A stretch of DNA of 35,750 bases from Hypholoma sublateritium FD-334 SS-4 (taxonomy: Eukaryota; Basidiomycota; Agaricomycetes; Agaricales; Strophariaceae): NCBI GenBank assembly GCA_000827495.1, contig KN817698.1, positions 1 through 35,750 on the forward strand, read 5' to 3'. Position numbers and translations under genes: made by a program. The notes beneath the pieces were generated by a model. That model saw only the letters and a program-made list of their open reading frames with translations, ran no database searches and was not told the DNA's origin. Positions 21,130 to 30,670 of this stretch are shown piece after piece (the first letter of the stretch is position 1; each line of letters opens with the position of its first letter).

Positions 21130-21777
21130 CTAGGCCGCGGGCATCTCCCAAGCTAAGCACTCCGGCTCCTGGAGATGCGCGAGATACCGCCCACACCACC
21201 CTTCGTCCGTACAGTATTGTCTAACATGTGTCCCACAGCGGCGGCACACGATATCCCACTCAGATACGGTGTACACCCTGTTCCCGCCAGCCAGAGCCTG
21301 CGGCGGCAGCGTTGGCACGGCATCCTGCAGCAGCATCCCGAAAGCCTCCCTGGTATGATGCATTTCCACGTCGATCGGGATATCGGCGTAGTTGATGTGG
21401 ATGTACGTTCCCTCGGCAATTGGGCCGGCATAGTCGAAAGGTAGTCCAGCGCGGCGCCGGTGGGCATCGACAGACTCCCGGACGCGGGAGGAAACCCAGG
21501 GCAGGAGTCTATCTTCGTACGCCCATATTAACGGTGGCCCGCGGTAGTAGACTAGTAGTCTCGGCCGGTCCTCGGTGGGGAACGGGTAGTAATTGGTACG
21601 GCCGCTCGGTTGCTGAGGAGGGTGCTCGAAACCGGGAGACGTATCCAGCGCGGGCGCGTCGGGGGTAGTTGGTAAAATCCATACGTAGTCGGGGTAGGTA
21701 GGCGGTATGATCGGAAGCTCGTCGTGGTGCTCTGCGTGCCAGTATCTGGACGTTGGTGTGCGGCGGATGGGAGGCAT
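21130..21777 (-). CDS. CxxC-H-C family protein 8 (unknown function)
   Basis: Single exon, 215 codons, ATG at 21777 about 60-70 bp after a TATA box. The N-terminus has PPTYPDYVWILP and a Pro-rich linker. The core has RLLVYYRGPPLIW, VDAHRRRAGLPFDY, IHINYADIPIDVEM, AFGMLLQDAVP, then SEWDIVC and the knuckle C178-x2-C181-x19-H201-x5-C207. The usual WNGRY is WCGRY here, adding a free Cys. AHRRRAGL and the promoter tie it to the gene at 13649; upstream similarity reaches about 200 bp beyond the TATA box. The core is clearly diverged from that gene, so this is an older duplicate. No signal peptide or known domain. Confidence 0.83.
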   Translation of the reverse strand: MPPIRRTPTSRYWHAEHHDELPIIPPTYPDYVWILPTTPDAPALDTSPGFEHPPQQPSGRTNYYPFPTEDRPRLLVYYRGPPLIWAYEDRLLPWVSSRVRESVDAHRRRAGLPFDYAGPIAEGTYIHINYADIPIDVEMHHTREAFGMLLQDAVPTLPPQALAGGNRVYTVSEWDIVCRRCGTHVRQYCTDEGWCGRYLAHLQEPECLAWEMPAA

Positions 21778-21830
21778 TTCACTGTTTCCTTGAGTCTGAC
21801 AAGTTTCTAGTTTGGAGATATGTAATACAT

Positions 21831-21850
21831 GCCGCGTCTCTTATATACCT
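21831..21850 (-). promoter_or_regulatory. TATA box of the gene at 21130-21777
   Basis: AGGTATATAAGAGACGCGGC on the minus strand, about 55-70 bp before the ATG. It is preceded by TGGCATATTCCTC, also seen upstream of the gene at 30671. Confidence 0.65.
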
Positions 21851-22965
21851 GAGGAATATGCCACCAATCAGGGCCATCTGCCCAATATAAGCGTGGCCGT
21901 CCAAGCCACACGCTAGATAATTGGCCGCGGCCACGTACACCTTCAGTGACTCGCGACTAAGCGAAGGCCGTTTTTTTCTTTTTTCTATAGCGTAGATCTC
22001 AGGGCGTTTGCTCTCCACTTTCCAAATATCATGGTTATAGTTCGGGAAGCAACACCGTCTATGTAGAGCTGCACTGATTTAACGCAAGCTAAGTTGTACT
22101 AAGTATGATAAAAGGGTCGGGGATGTGGCCGTTGCAAACTTGCAACGATTCGTATACCAACATGCAACCGTGGCCACGCGACAGTATTATATATTGGGTG
22201 TGGCCACCGGAGACATTCAGTACTGTGGCTTAACAAATACGTTAAACTGATGGAATAGATTTTAACTCGCTGAAATTGCGAGGAACGACTGTGAGGTATT
22301 GTCAGCGACGCGATGTGAGAACAGAAAGCGGTAGTATTGACCAGCGAAAGTCTAGGGATACAGCTGGGGACTACTGGTACATATAGGGCGAGGTGTCTTA
22401 GACACGATGACGGAATGCTGAGTAACTGAATAGAGAACAAGAAAAGGAAATAGTAGCCGAGTCAGGAAATCTCTTTCCTGACAGGTATCCAGTGCTGCGA
22501 CTGCGTCCCGAAACACCGAAATATAGCCATTTTCAGCGCTAGGAACATGAGTCGGGCAAATAACTATGGGGATAAAATTCAGCGCAGAACCCTTGTTGCG
22601 AGATCGCATGTAGGTAAACCTAGATACCTATTTCCGTACTATTTAAACTACAGTGTACCGTAAAACCTGAGTTTTTATTCCCCCACATTCCGTCTGAATC
22701 CTATTCCATCCCAACTGTTGTCTCTCATTTCTAAGCTTTCCAGTAGAAGTAGATGTCGCTGTGTTCTTTTATTGAATAAATACACCCCACCTGTTACCTT
22801 TCCGTGAACCCCTCAAGACGTCCACACCAGTCATCGATTCATCGCTCACACTCCACAACCACCTTTCACCACTTCAACATGTTTACGTATATACAACTTT
22901 CTATTCTATATCAAATAATTCAATGTGAGAAATACTTCAGCTATACGCTATACAATTGCCTGAAT
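21851..22965. other. Upstream region of gene 8 and spacer
   Basis: The first part (to about 22000) is homologous to the upstream region of the gene at 13649. The element TGGCCACCGGAGACATTC lies at 22201-22218. The remainder, to the 3' end of the next gene at 22966, is AT-rich and shows no gene. Confidence 0.4.
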
Positions 22966-23853
22966 TCACAAATGCACGCTACGCTGCGCACGCCTGCTCT
23001 CCCCACCCGCGATGCAGTCGTTCTCCCGATGGTAGATGTACCGCCCACGCCACAGCGGATCCGACGCGTACCCCACCACCTCGTCGCCGCACACCGGACA
23101 CTCGAGCGCCCACTGCAGGACGTAGTGCGCGCTGCACACGCGGTCCGAATACAGCGTCCGGAGGTACCTCCAAAACGCCTCGTGGTCCATGCGCAGCGGC
23201 ACCGCCACCGCCACGCCGCGCAGGTCCGTGTCGTGCACCTGCCCCTCCGACAGCGTGCGCCGCGCCGCGAGCGCCTGGGCGAAAGGGTCCCAGCGCCCCG
23301 CCGCGCGGAGCGCGGCGCGCTCGTGCGCCGGGCGGAACGTCACGGAGGCCCAGGCGCGGTGGAAGGCGCCCGGGGAGAACGCGCGCCCCGGCGCGCGGGG
23401 GGTGTAGAACGGCGGCCCGCCGATGGTGAGGTAGAGCATCACGCAGGCGGTCGCGTCGGGGACCGGCGGCATGTCGGCGGTGTACAGCTGCTCTGTCGGT
23501 GCGCTTGCGCTGTGCGCCGGCGCGGCGTCGGCGCGCGTGCGATGATGGTCTGTGCTGTGCCCCAGGGCGCCGGCGGCCGAGTGGCGGTAGTAGGGCTGGG
23601 GCGGGGACGGGCTGTACGCGGTGGAGGGCGTCGCTTGGGCTGGTGTGCTGTGGCGCGCGTCATGGCTCTGGCGCGTGTGCGGTTCGTGTAAAGATGGCAG
23701 TTCTGGGATTGGCGGGAGATATTTCGCGGGATGATAGTCCGGGATGTATGTCGCCGAAGCGGTTATGCGGCGCTCTGCTATAGCGCGAGCAAGGGACGAC
23801 CGGTGCGCGCCACGATGGCTGGGGGACGTAGTATAATCACTGCCGCTGTCCAT
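22966..23853 (-). CDS. CxxC-H-C family protein 9 (unknown function)
   Basis: Longest intact member: 295 codons, single exon, ATG at 23853. A long N-terminus (about 130 residues) is rich in His, Ser, Ala and Pro and includes YLPPIPELPSL. The core shows VMLYLTIGGPPFY, an Ala/Arg-rich segment, DTDLRGVAVAVPLRMDHEAFWRYL, then LQWALEC and the knuckle C252-x2-C255-x19-H275-x4-C280 with LWRGRYIYH. It keeps the Trp, Arg-Tyr and CCHC positions but is the most divergent member elsewhere and has no close relative in the window. Third positions are extremely GC-rich, so long antisense open frames overlap it; I reject those as shadows. Function unknown. Confidence 0.8.
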   Translation of the reverse strand: MDSGSDYTTSPSHRGAHRSSLARAIAERRITASATYIPDYHPAKYLPPIPELPSLHEPHTRQSHDARHSTPAQATPSTAYSPSPPQPYYRHSAAGALGHSTDHHRTRADAAPAHSASAPTEQLYTADMPPVPDATACVMLYLTIGGPPFYTPRAPGRAFSPGAFHRAWASVTFRPAHERAALRAAGRWDPFAQALAARRTLSEGQVHDTDLRGVAVAVPLRMDHEAFWRYLRTLYSDRVCSAHYVLQWALECPVCGDEVVGYASDPLWRGRYIYHRENDCIAGGESRRAQRSVHL

Positions 23854-23982
23854 TGTAGAATGGTGATTGGAGGTAGAGGGTGGTCAGGGTACTCGTGAAT
23901 TTTGGATCACCGACAACGGGGAAGACTTAGAGTACGTGGGCGTTGCTTGACGGTGGGTGGCACAAACGGCCAAGAGCCCACG

Positions 23983-24000
23983 GCGCTTTATATTTCTCAA
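23983..24000 (-). promoter_or_regulatory. Candidate TATA box of the gene at 22966-23853
   Basis: GAGAAATATAAAGCGCCG on the minus strand, about 135 bp before the ATG. It is similar in type to the other promoters but farther from the start. Confidence 0.45.
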
Positions 24001-24600
24001 GTTTCTGTTAGGCAACGACGCTGGTGGCTTCCAGGCTTTGCTTTGCACTGGCCACAATAATCATGGTCATTGTCTCGCGTTCGAATGCGCCAACCAAGCA
24101 GCTAAGGCCACCGTTGCATGCCACAGAATACGCCATTTGCTGTCCATGTTATTCACGTGGGGATTGTGGGTGCCGATACCCAACCGATACCATCGTACTA
24201 CACGCGGAAATGAATCCCTCGCTGTGATCCATACATTGTTTACCGAAGTCGACGACAGAAGATTCAAGATAAGGAGGACATAGTATCTCGTAGATAATGT
24301 ACAGAATAGCCCAGACGCGTGCCGGCGTCTGCCGGCCATGATGCCCACGGCTCGGCAGCGTGTGTTCGTACGTGTCCTTTTCCCTCCGTCTGTTCCCTGC
24401 GAACACCTCTGCGCAGTGCTGTCGGACTATCCGCATCGTCTCCTGCGCGGCGCGCGAACCAGTTTCCTCTGCCCTGCTCGCCTGCACGTGCTCTCTGAAC
24501 CGGCTTGATTCAGATGAGAGGCGATGTCCTGGTACGTCGCCGCCGCTATCGCTCGCGGCCCTTTCTCACCCTGTGCACACCCCGCAGTGCACGGTCCCAG
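24001..24600. other. Intergenic stretch, nothing recognised
   Basis: Distal upstream region of gene 9, grading into a pyrimidine-rich repeat block. No gene supported. Confidence 0.35.
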
Positions 24601-24607
24601 CAACCAT

Positions 24608-25285
24608 CGCGCTTCGCTCGCCACACCTGCACTCCGCACACGCCTTCCGCGCCTGCACCCCGCACACGCCTCACCACCCCCGCCCCGCCGCGTCATCGCC
24701 ACTGCGCAGCGCTGAACGCCCCGCCTCCGCCCGTTGTCCGCCTGCGTGCGCTGGATGCCCAGTCTCTGTGGTACGTCCTATCTCAGTCTGCTACTTATAG
24801 GCCGTCCCCCCAGATCGATGTACCACCCACGCAGATCGCTGATGTAGAGTCGCTATCCCGCGGTGCGACGGATCGACGATGAAGATAAAGATCGCGGGGA
24901 TGCACCGTGCTTTGCTCCCACCGCCACCCTCACAACGCCCGGCTTAGCGTCAACGTTCGACACTGTATGCGGCGCCGTCCCCACCTCTCGCTCGTCTGTC
25001 GACGCTGGAAGCCCATTCTCGCCGGTACGCCCCCTCCATGACTCATGCACGTCCCACGCAGATCGTCGATATAGAAACGATATCCCGTGGTGTGATGGAT
25101 CGACGCCGAAGATAAGGATCGCAGGGATGTGCCGTACTCAATTCTTACTGCCTCCCACACGACGTCGCCTCAACATTCGACGCTCTATTACGATGCCATC
25201 ACTCAGGTACTCACCGGCACCCCTCGCTCGTCTCTCCGCGCTGGAAACCCATTCTTCTCGGTATGCCCGTCTCCATACCCCACTC
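24608..25285 (+). repeat. Tandem repeat, about 227-bp units (X5a)
   Basis: Three units. The two best begin ATCGCTGATGTAGAG at 24835 and ATCGTCGATATAGAA at 25062, 227 bp apart. Each holds GATCGACG(A/C)(T/C)GAAGATAA, a CAACRTTCGAC string, and a CGCTGGAAGCCCATTCTC string. Each junction carries a GTACG string followed by CCACGCAG. A partial earlier unit ends with CGCTGGATGCCCAGTCTC near 24763. A short C-rich duplication (CATCACCCCACCCCCTCTC, twice) follows at about 25288-25325. Confidence 0.7.
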
Positions 25286-25655
25286 CATCACCCCACCCCC
25301 TCTCCATCACCCCACCCCCTCTCCATAACCCACTCCGCCGCCCTCTACGCGGCGTACCACTATCCCAACGCCGTTCGCGCGCGCCCTCCCACGCTGAGAT
25401 TGCCTTCATCCGGGCGCGGTGTGTACGGCGTCCGCCGCACGCGCCGTGGCCGGTTAACATAGGGCCAGTCTGCCATGCGTGGGCGCACGTCCGCGGGCGC
25501 CCCCTGTCCTCCTGCTCGGTCGGGGCACCATTCTGCTTGTCTGTGTGTATTTGAAGCTGGATGCTGCGTTTTGTGCGCTGCGCGGCTGGCGGTCTTCGGT
25601 CGGCGATGCTATCCTGTCCGCCTATGTTGTCATGAGCTAACGCATTTCTTTTCAG

Positions 25656-25933
25656 CAGGATGCCGTCGAACCGCGTGGATCTGCTGCGAGGCATCTATCA
25701 GGAACGATGCGCAGTGGACGCTAGCACCATCGCATTCATCCACGCCACCCACGCCTGCGCCGGGCGCATGCGCACCACATCCCCGCTCGTGCGCGACGTT
25801 ACTCGGCATATCGCGTCGTCTGCACGGTTTCCCTCGTCATCCGCCTGCGCCGCCCCTTGCGCGAGGCCCCCGCGCATCGCGCTCCCGGAAATGCTGCCTC
25901 CCCGGGCGCGTCGTGCGCACAGCCCCGTGTCCG
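25656..25933 (+). other. Candidate exon in the pyrimidine-rich block
   Basis: It is bounded by a textbook fungal acceptor (GCTAAC, then TTTCTTTTCAG ending at 25655) and a perfect GTAAGT donor at 25934. An open frame from ATG 25660 (MPSNRVDLLRGIYQ) spans the whole interval. The 278-bp exon could be coding or part of a non-coding transcript; the translation resembles no family that I know. Similar CCGTGTCCG-GT junctions recur through the array downstream. Confidence 0.4.
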
Positions 25934-26690
25934 GTAAGTGGGTGATTTGAGCGGGAGCGCGTGCGTGTGGGGCTTCTGCCTCGCGCGCGGTTTTACGGCG
26001 ACGTTCTTCAGGGAGCGCTTCCGTGCCAGGCTCCGGTCTCGGGCGCGATCTTCCTTGTCCTGCCTTCTGCACGGTCCAGCGACGGGCGCCTTTGGGGCGC
26101 CTCTGCATCCTGCTCCTGCAAGTCTCGCGCGCGCGCTGCACTGCGCCAGGCCCTCGCGCATCGCGCTCCCAGACATTCTACCTCCGTCCGGGCGCGCGTG
26201 CGCGGCCTCCGCCGCAGCGCCGTGTCCGGTATATTGGCATATAGAGAGAGGCTGGGAGCGCATCCGTGTCGGACTCGGCCTCACGCCGGTCTTGGTCTTC
26301 CTCGTTCTTTCCTGCGCGTGGTCCAGCGCCAGCGTCAGCGCCGACCTGTCTCTGCACACGCTTCGGTGCTGCGTCGCCGCTCCCGCACACCCCGCTCCCA
26401 GAGATCTCACCTCCGTCCGGGCGCGCGCGCGCACGGCCTGCGCCGCAGCGCCGTGTCCGGTATATTGGCATATAGAGAGAGGCTGGGAGCGCATCCGTGT
26501 CGGACTCGGCCTCGCGCGGGTGGTCTTGGCGTGTCGGTCTGTCCTGCGCGTGGTCCAGCGCCAGCGCCGACGCCTCTTCACGCGCTTCGGTACTGCGTCG
26601 CCGCCCCTGCATGCGCGCTCCCAGAAACCCTGCCCGCCCGGGCGCGCCTGCGCCGTATCTGGTTCACCGTGGCCTTTGTCAGGGAGCGCG
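25925..26690 (+). repeat. Tandem repeat, about 190-230-bp units (X5b)
   Basis: Units begin after CCGTGTCCG-GT at about 25933, 26226 and 26456, with a last variant near 26648. Each has GGGAGCGCNTSCGTGTCGG and GGTCCAGCGCC. These are followed by CACGCTTCGGTNCTGCGTCGCCGC, CGCTCCCAGA and GGGCGCGCGCG. The 26226 and 26456 units share TATTGGCATATAGAGAGAGGC. The same array type recurs at 29150-30230. Confidence 0.8.
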
Positions 26691-27068
26691 TCTGCGGTTG
26701 GTTGGGCCGCCGTTCTGCCCCTGCATGGGTCAGCGATGCTCGACTTCTGGATTTCGGTCGTCTTCCTTGGGGTCAAGTCAGCGTTTGCTTCGCTAGCATG
26801 GGTCTTCAGCGCGCTTTCGGTGCGTATCAGCGCGCTGCGTATCGTGCGCTGCGGCGTCGTTGTGTGTACTTCGTTTCTGCGCGCGGTGATGGCGGGTATG
26901 TTGGTGCCTAGTCACGGCCAGCGGTTGCGGCCTCGTACTTTTGGAAAGCACATGCATGTAATGTTTAATATTTGTACTATTTAAATAATATAGTGAGATG
27001 CAAGTGAGATGAGGAACCCAGAGTACGAGCCGCGATGCAGCGTGGACATGCCCCAGAACATATTCTAT

Positions 27069-27830
27069 CTACGAAAAAACTATTGATATAATGATGTTCT
27101 GTTGAACATTTGAAAGACGTGTGGATGGAGTACTACGGGTGTAAGTACTACGGGTGTCTGCCATCTGACCCTTACGCGCATTGTAATACCTAGTGGACAA
27201 GTTCGGTTTGTTGGAGATCTGTTTGGGCTCAGCCCTATGTTGTGCCAAGAATCGTTGGTTGCTTTCATTGAGTTGTCGATCGGTATGATCCATTGTGGTT
27301 GCCGCATCATACCATGCTTGGAGAGTCTTCGGATCTCCTCGGTATGAGATGAGTCTTCTTAATCGGGGTGACAGGGATTGTTCAAATTTGGCGCATAGAT
27401 CCTTTTCCTCTTTCAGGCCTGCTTTGACGACCAGAGTTTTGAACTGCGCAATATGATCTTCCGCAGTTGTATTCTTCTTGAGGAATAAATTGCTTAAGTC
27501 GGTTAACGCGTCCTTTGCTGCATATTCCGATTTAAATGCTTTGGTGATGTCCGTGACGAAGTCACTCCATTTGCCTAAGTCTGTGTCGGATCCAGATGAT
27601 TCAGCTGCCTTCTGCATTTGGAATGACTCTGCCCACGAGTCGGCATCTCCTTTTCGCAAATAGGATAGTACAAAGGCTATCTTCTGGGCGTCGAGAGTGA
27701 ATTGCTTCGGAGAGGCTAGAATGTATAGTTGGACTTGTTGCCAGAATCGATGGAAGTTTCTTTTGTTTCCATCGTAGATGTCGGGAGGGTTGATCTTGGG
27801 AGATCCCTTGTCGTCTTTATCTTCGGCCAT
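27069..27830 (-). pseudogene. Ty3-like retrotransposon Gag fragment, 3'-truncated
   Basis: Gag polyprotein of an LTR retrotransposon, the structural protein that packages the element's RNA. From ATG 27830 it reads INPPDIYDGNKRNFHRFW, IAFVLSYLRKGDADSW, an Ala/Lys-rich helical region and LKKNTTAEDHIAQFK. This order is typical of fungal Ty3-type Gag capsid domains. The same frame continues open upstream of the ATG to about 27965 (DIFDPPSREES), so the native N-terminus may be longer. True Gag sequence ends near 27178. The last 35 or so codons are read-through into host sequence that is also present at 30592-30690. The zinc knuckle, protease, reverse transcriptase, integrase and 3' LTR are all missing, so the element cannot move by itself. 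Confidence 0.85.
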
Positions 27831-28356
27831 TGCCCTTGCTCTTGCGATTGCTGTGGCGAGGAGTAGTTCGGAAAGTTCTGAGTCGTCAGATTTCGGAGTT
27901 TCTGATTCTTCACGTGAGGGAGGGTCGAAGATATCGTCGTCGATTTCTCTCCAGTCTATCTTGGTTCAAGGATGAGCCTAGCTTGTTGAAAAAGCAAGGT
28001 TTGAGAGCGAATTTGGAGCGAATAAGAGTTAGTTCTTCTGTTACTCTTCGATATATTCTGTTGCAGAGCAAGTCTACCAGAATATAACCAGCGAGTTCGA
28101 AGTAACTGAGGAAGGAATGTGGATTCAGAATACTTAGTACAGGTGTCAAACGAGAACTAACTAAAGAGCTACTAAGTATCGGTAGGGGTTTATATAGGTA
28201 TTTGTGCTGGTCTGTGTCCGTGGTCTGAGTCAAGTATCGTACATGTGAGTCAAGTAGCTAGTCAGAATGATGTGTAGGCGCAGTAGGCGCAGTATGGTAC
28301 AGAGTCAGTATGAGTCGGGATGCGTATGAAGCGGGGAAATGAGGCTGTGCGTAACA
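27174..28356 (-). mobile_element. 5' LTR plus gag remnant of an LTR retrotransposon
   Basis: The element reads on the minus strand from the LTR (28356-28039) through the gag leader and gag, to an abrupt junction at about 27174-27178. The host sequence on both sides is homologous to duplication copy B. The upstream junction lies within 10 bp of the LTR end. The pol region is absent, so the insertion was followed by a deletion that also removed the resident CxxC-H-C gene. Confidence 0.8.
28039..28356 (-). repeat. 5' LTR, 318 bp
   Basis: Begins TGTTAC and ends GTAACA on the minus strand, a perfect 6-bp inverted repeat typical of LTR ends. It has a TATA box, CCTATATAAACC, at about 28187-28199, and a 9-bp tandem (GTAGGCGCA) near 28277. 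An internal inverted repeat, TATATTCTG/CAGAATATA, lies near its 3' end. The primer-binding site after it is not a methionine-tRNA type that I recognise. Confidence 0.75.
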
Positions 28357-29149
28357 AATATTATAGGCAGAAAAGATATATAAAAAATGATTGTGCATAG
28401 AATGTTCATTGTAGACCAGTCACGCTCACACTCTCTGTTGTTACTTATGAAAAATTTAATATGTAATTGCATCTATGACCTTGTATTCTGGCCATGGTAG
28501 CCACAGAATGGTAAGAATAGCACAGCAGGTAGGCACAGCATGCAGAGGTGACGCCGGCAGAATCGGCACACACGTTAACCGTGCTCTGCCGAGCCAAGCC
28601 GACTTTTCACCGCACACGCGAGGTCGCACGTTAGCGTGCCGCGTACAAGCCGCGTATAGGAATAGTGTGCGCTAACTGCTCCCATTTTAACGTGCCTGCG
28701 ATAAGTTGGCACCAGTTAACTTATTGCAGGTACACGCTAGGAGGACAAGTTACTTTTGTAACCACCTATGTGGTCGATTCGGTGTACAAGTACAATGGGC
28801 ACCTCGTGGCAGTGCCCAGAAAAATGTATCCTGATTAAGACTGTTGTGTATAACAAATTTCTTTTGCGAATATAGGTAGTGATCTACATATCCAGCCAGA
28901 GATACAATGATCCGGTAGAGTAATTGTTGTACAACATGAAGCGTTACTAGCTGGTAATCGTAGATAGCGATAAATATAGCACACACGATACGTTTTCTAT
29001 CCATCTGAGCAATGTACGTAGGGGAATAAGCGATCGATGCATCCTACGCGCCATGCAATTCACGTACAAATCATGCATCTCGTCGTCATAGGTCGCCGCT
29101 ACCGCATGTCCTTCATGTCCCCTGCCAACGACGCCCGGTTAGGATAATT

Positions 29150-30230
29150 GTTATGATGGGAGCGCGTCCGTGTCGGGTTTCCGCCTCGCGCTGGTCTTGG
29201 TCTTCCTCGTCCTTCCCTGCGCGTCGTTCAGCGCTGGCGTCCCTCCACGCGCTTCGGTACTGCGTCGCCGCCCCTGCATGCGCGCTCCTAGGGATGCTGC
29301 ATCCCCCGGGCGCGCGTGCGCATTGCACCGTATCCGGTATAGAGTACGTTATGAAATGGAAGCACGTCCGTGTCGGCTTCGGCCTCGCGCGTGGTCTTCC
29401 TCGTCCTGTCTTGCGCACGGTCCAGCGACGACGCCTCTCCACGCGTCTCTGTACACCGCACCCCCGAGTCTCGCGCGCGCTGCACTGTGCCAGCCGGCCC
29501 GCGCATCGCGCTCCTAGGGATGTTGCCTCTCCGGGCGCGCGCGCACGGCCTCCGCCGCAGCGCCGTGTCCGGTGAGTAACTAAATCCACTCTTTGGGAGC
29601 GCGTGCGTGTGGGGTCTCGGCCTCGCGCGGTTGGTCTTGGTCTGGCTCGTCCTTTTATGTGCGTGTTCCAGCGCCGACTCCTCTTCACGCGCTTCGGTAC
29701 GTGCGTCGCCGTCCCCTGCATGCGCGCTCCCAGAGATGCTGCATCTCACGGGCGCGCGTGCGCATAGCGCCGCGTCCGGTGTCAAAAGCTTGTATTTCCT
29801 CGGAGCGCGTGCGTGCGCGGGTCGTGGACTTCCACGATCTGCTCTGCGCGTGGTCCAGCGCCAGCGCCGGCACCGGCGCCTCTCCACGCGCTTCGGTACT
29901 GCGTCGCCGCTCCCGCACACCCCGCTCCCAGAGATCTCACCTCCGTCCGGGCGCGCGCGCGCACGGCCTGCGCCGCAGCGCCGTGTCCGGTATATTGGCA
30001 TATAGAGAGAGGCTGGGAGCGCATCCGTGTCGGACTCGGCCTCGTGCCGGTCTTGGTCTTTCTCATCCTGTCCTGCGCTTGGTCCAGCGCCGACGCCTTT
30101 CCACGCGCTTCGGTGCTGCGTCGCCGCCCCTGCATGCGCGCTCCCAGAAACCCTGCCTCCCCGGGCGCGCCTGCGCCGTATCCGGTTCACCGTGGCCCTT
30201 GTCAGGGAGCGCGTCTGCGGTTGGTTGTGC
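29150..30230 (+). repeat. Tandem repeat, about 190-230-bp units (X6)
   Basis: Six units start near 29155, 29340, 29571, 29778, 29988 and 30181, each marked by a GTCCG-GT junction and GGNAGCGCGTNCGTG. The 29571 unit has a GTGAGTAACTAA string (donor plus branch-like); others have GTATAG, GTGTCA or GTATAT. The unit at 29988 is nearly identical to those at 26226 and 26456 in array X5b. Plus-strand open frames are long because the units are CpG-rich, but they differ from unit to unit. Confidence 0.8.
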
Positions 30231-30670
30231 CGCCGTTCTGCCCCTTGCATGGGTCAGCGACGCTCGACTTCTGGATTTAGGTCGTCTTCCTTGGGATCCA
30301 GTCAGCGTTTGCTTAGCTAGCATGGGTCTTCAGCGCGCTTTCGGTCCGTATCAGAGCGCTGCGTATCGTGCGCTGCGGCGTCATTGTGTGTACTTCGTTT
30401 CTGCGCGCGGTGATGGCGGGTATGTTGCTGTATGTTGGTGCGTAGTAACGGACAGGGGTTGCGGCCTCGTACTTTTGGAAAGCACATGTATGTAATGTTT
30501 AATATTTGTACTATCTAAATAATATAGTGATATCAGGAACCTAGAGTACGAGCCGCGATGCAGCGTGGACATGCCCCAGAACATATTCTATCTACGAAAA
30601 AACTACTGATATAATGATGTTCTGTTGAACATTTGAAAGACGTGTGGATGGAGTACTACGGGTGTAAGTA

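Larger units (their letters stand above)
26220..29135. repeat. Segmental duplication copy A (interrupted)
   Basis: 26372-27173 matches 29895-30695 nearly base for base, including AGCATGGGTCTTCAGCGCGC and ACATTTGAAAGACGTGTGG. 28366-29135 matches 31762-32425 with more differences (GTAGCCACAGAATGG, ATCCTGATTAAGACTG, CCCCTGCCAAC). Between the two arms, an LTR plus gag fragment occupies the place where copy B has a CxxC-H-C gene and its promoter. Confidence 0.85.

Noticed and set aside
22966..23691. Plus-strand open frames opposite gene 9
   Set aside because: They are mirror frames of a GC-rich gene; the minus strand alone has the family core and knuckle.
24835..25061. GTACGC...CACGCAG at 25024-25061 as a real intron
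   Set aside because: At 38 nt it is too short for typical basidiomycete splicing, so only the longer candidates are kept.
25799..26984. Long open frames on both strands across the GC-rich tandem array
   Set aside because: Stop codons are rare because the repeat unit is CpG-rich. Frames on opposite strands are equally long and the peptides are Arg/Ala/Pro-rich without conserved motifs.
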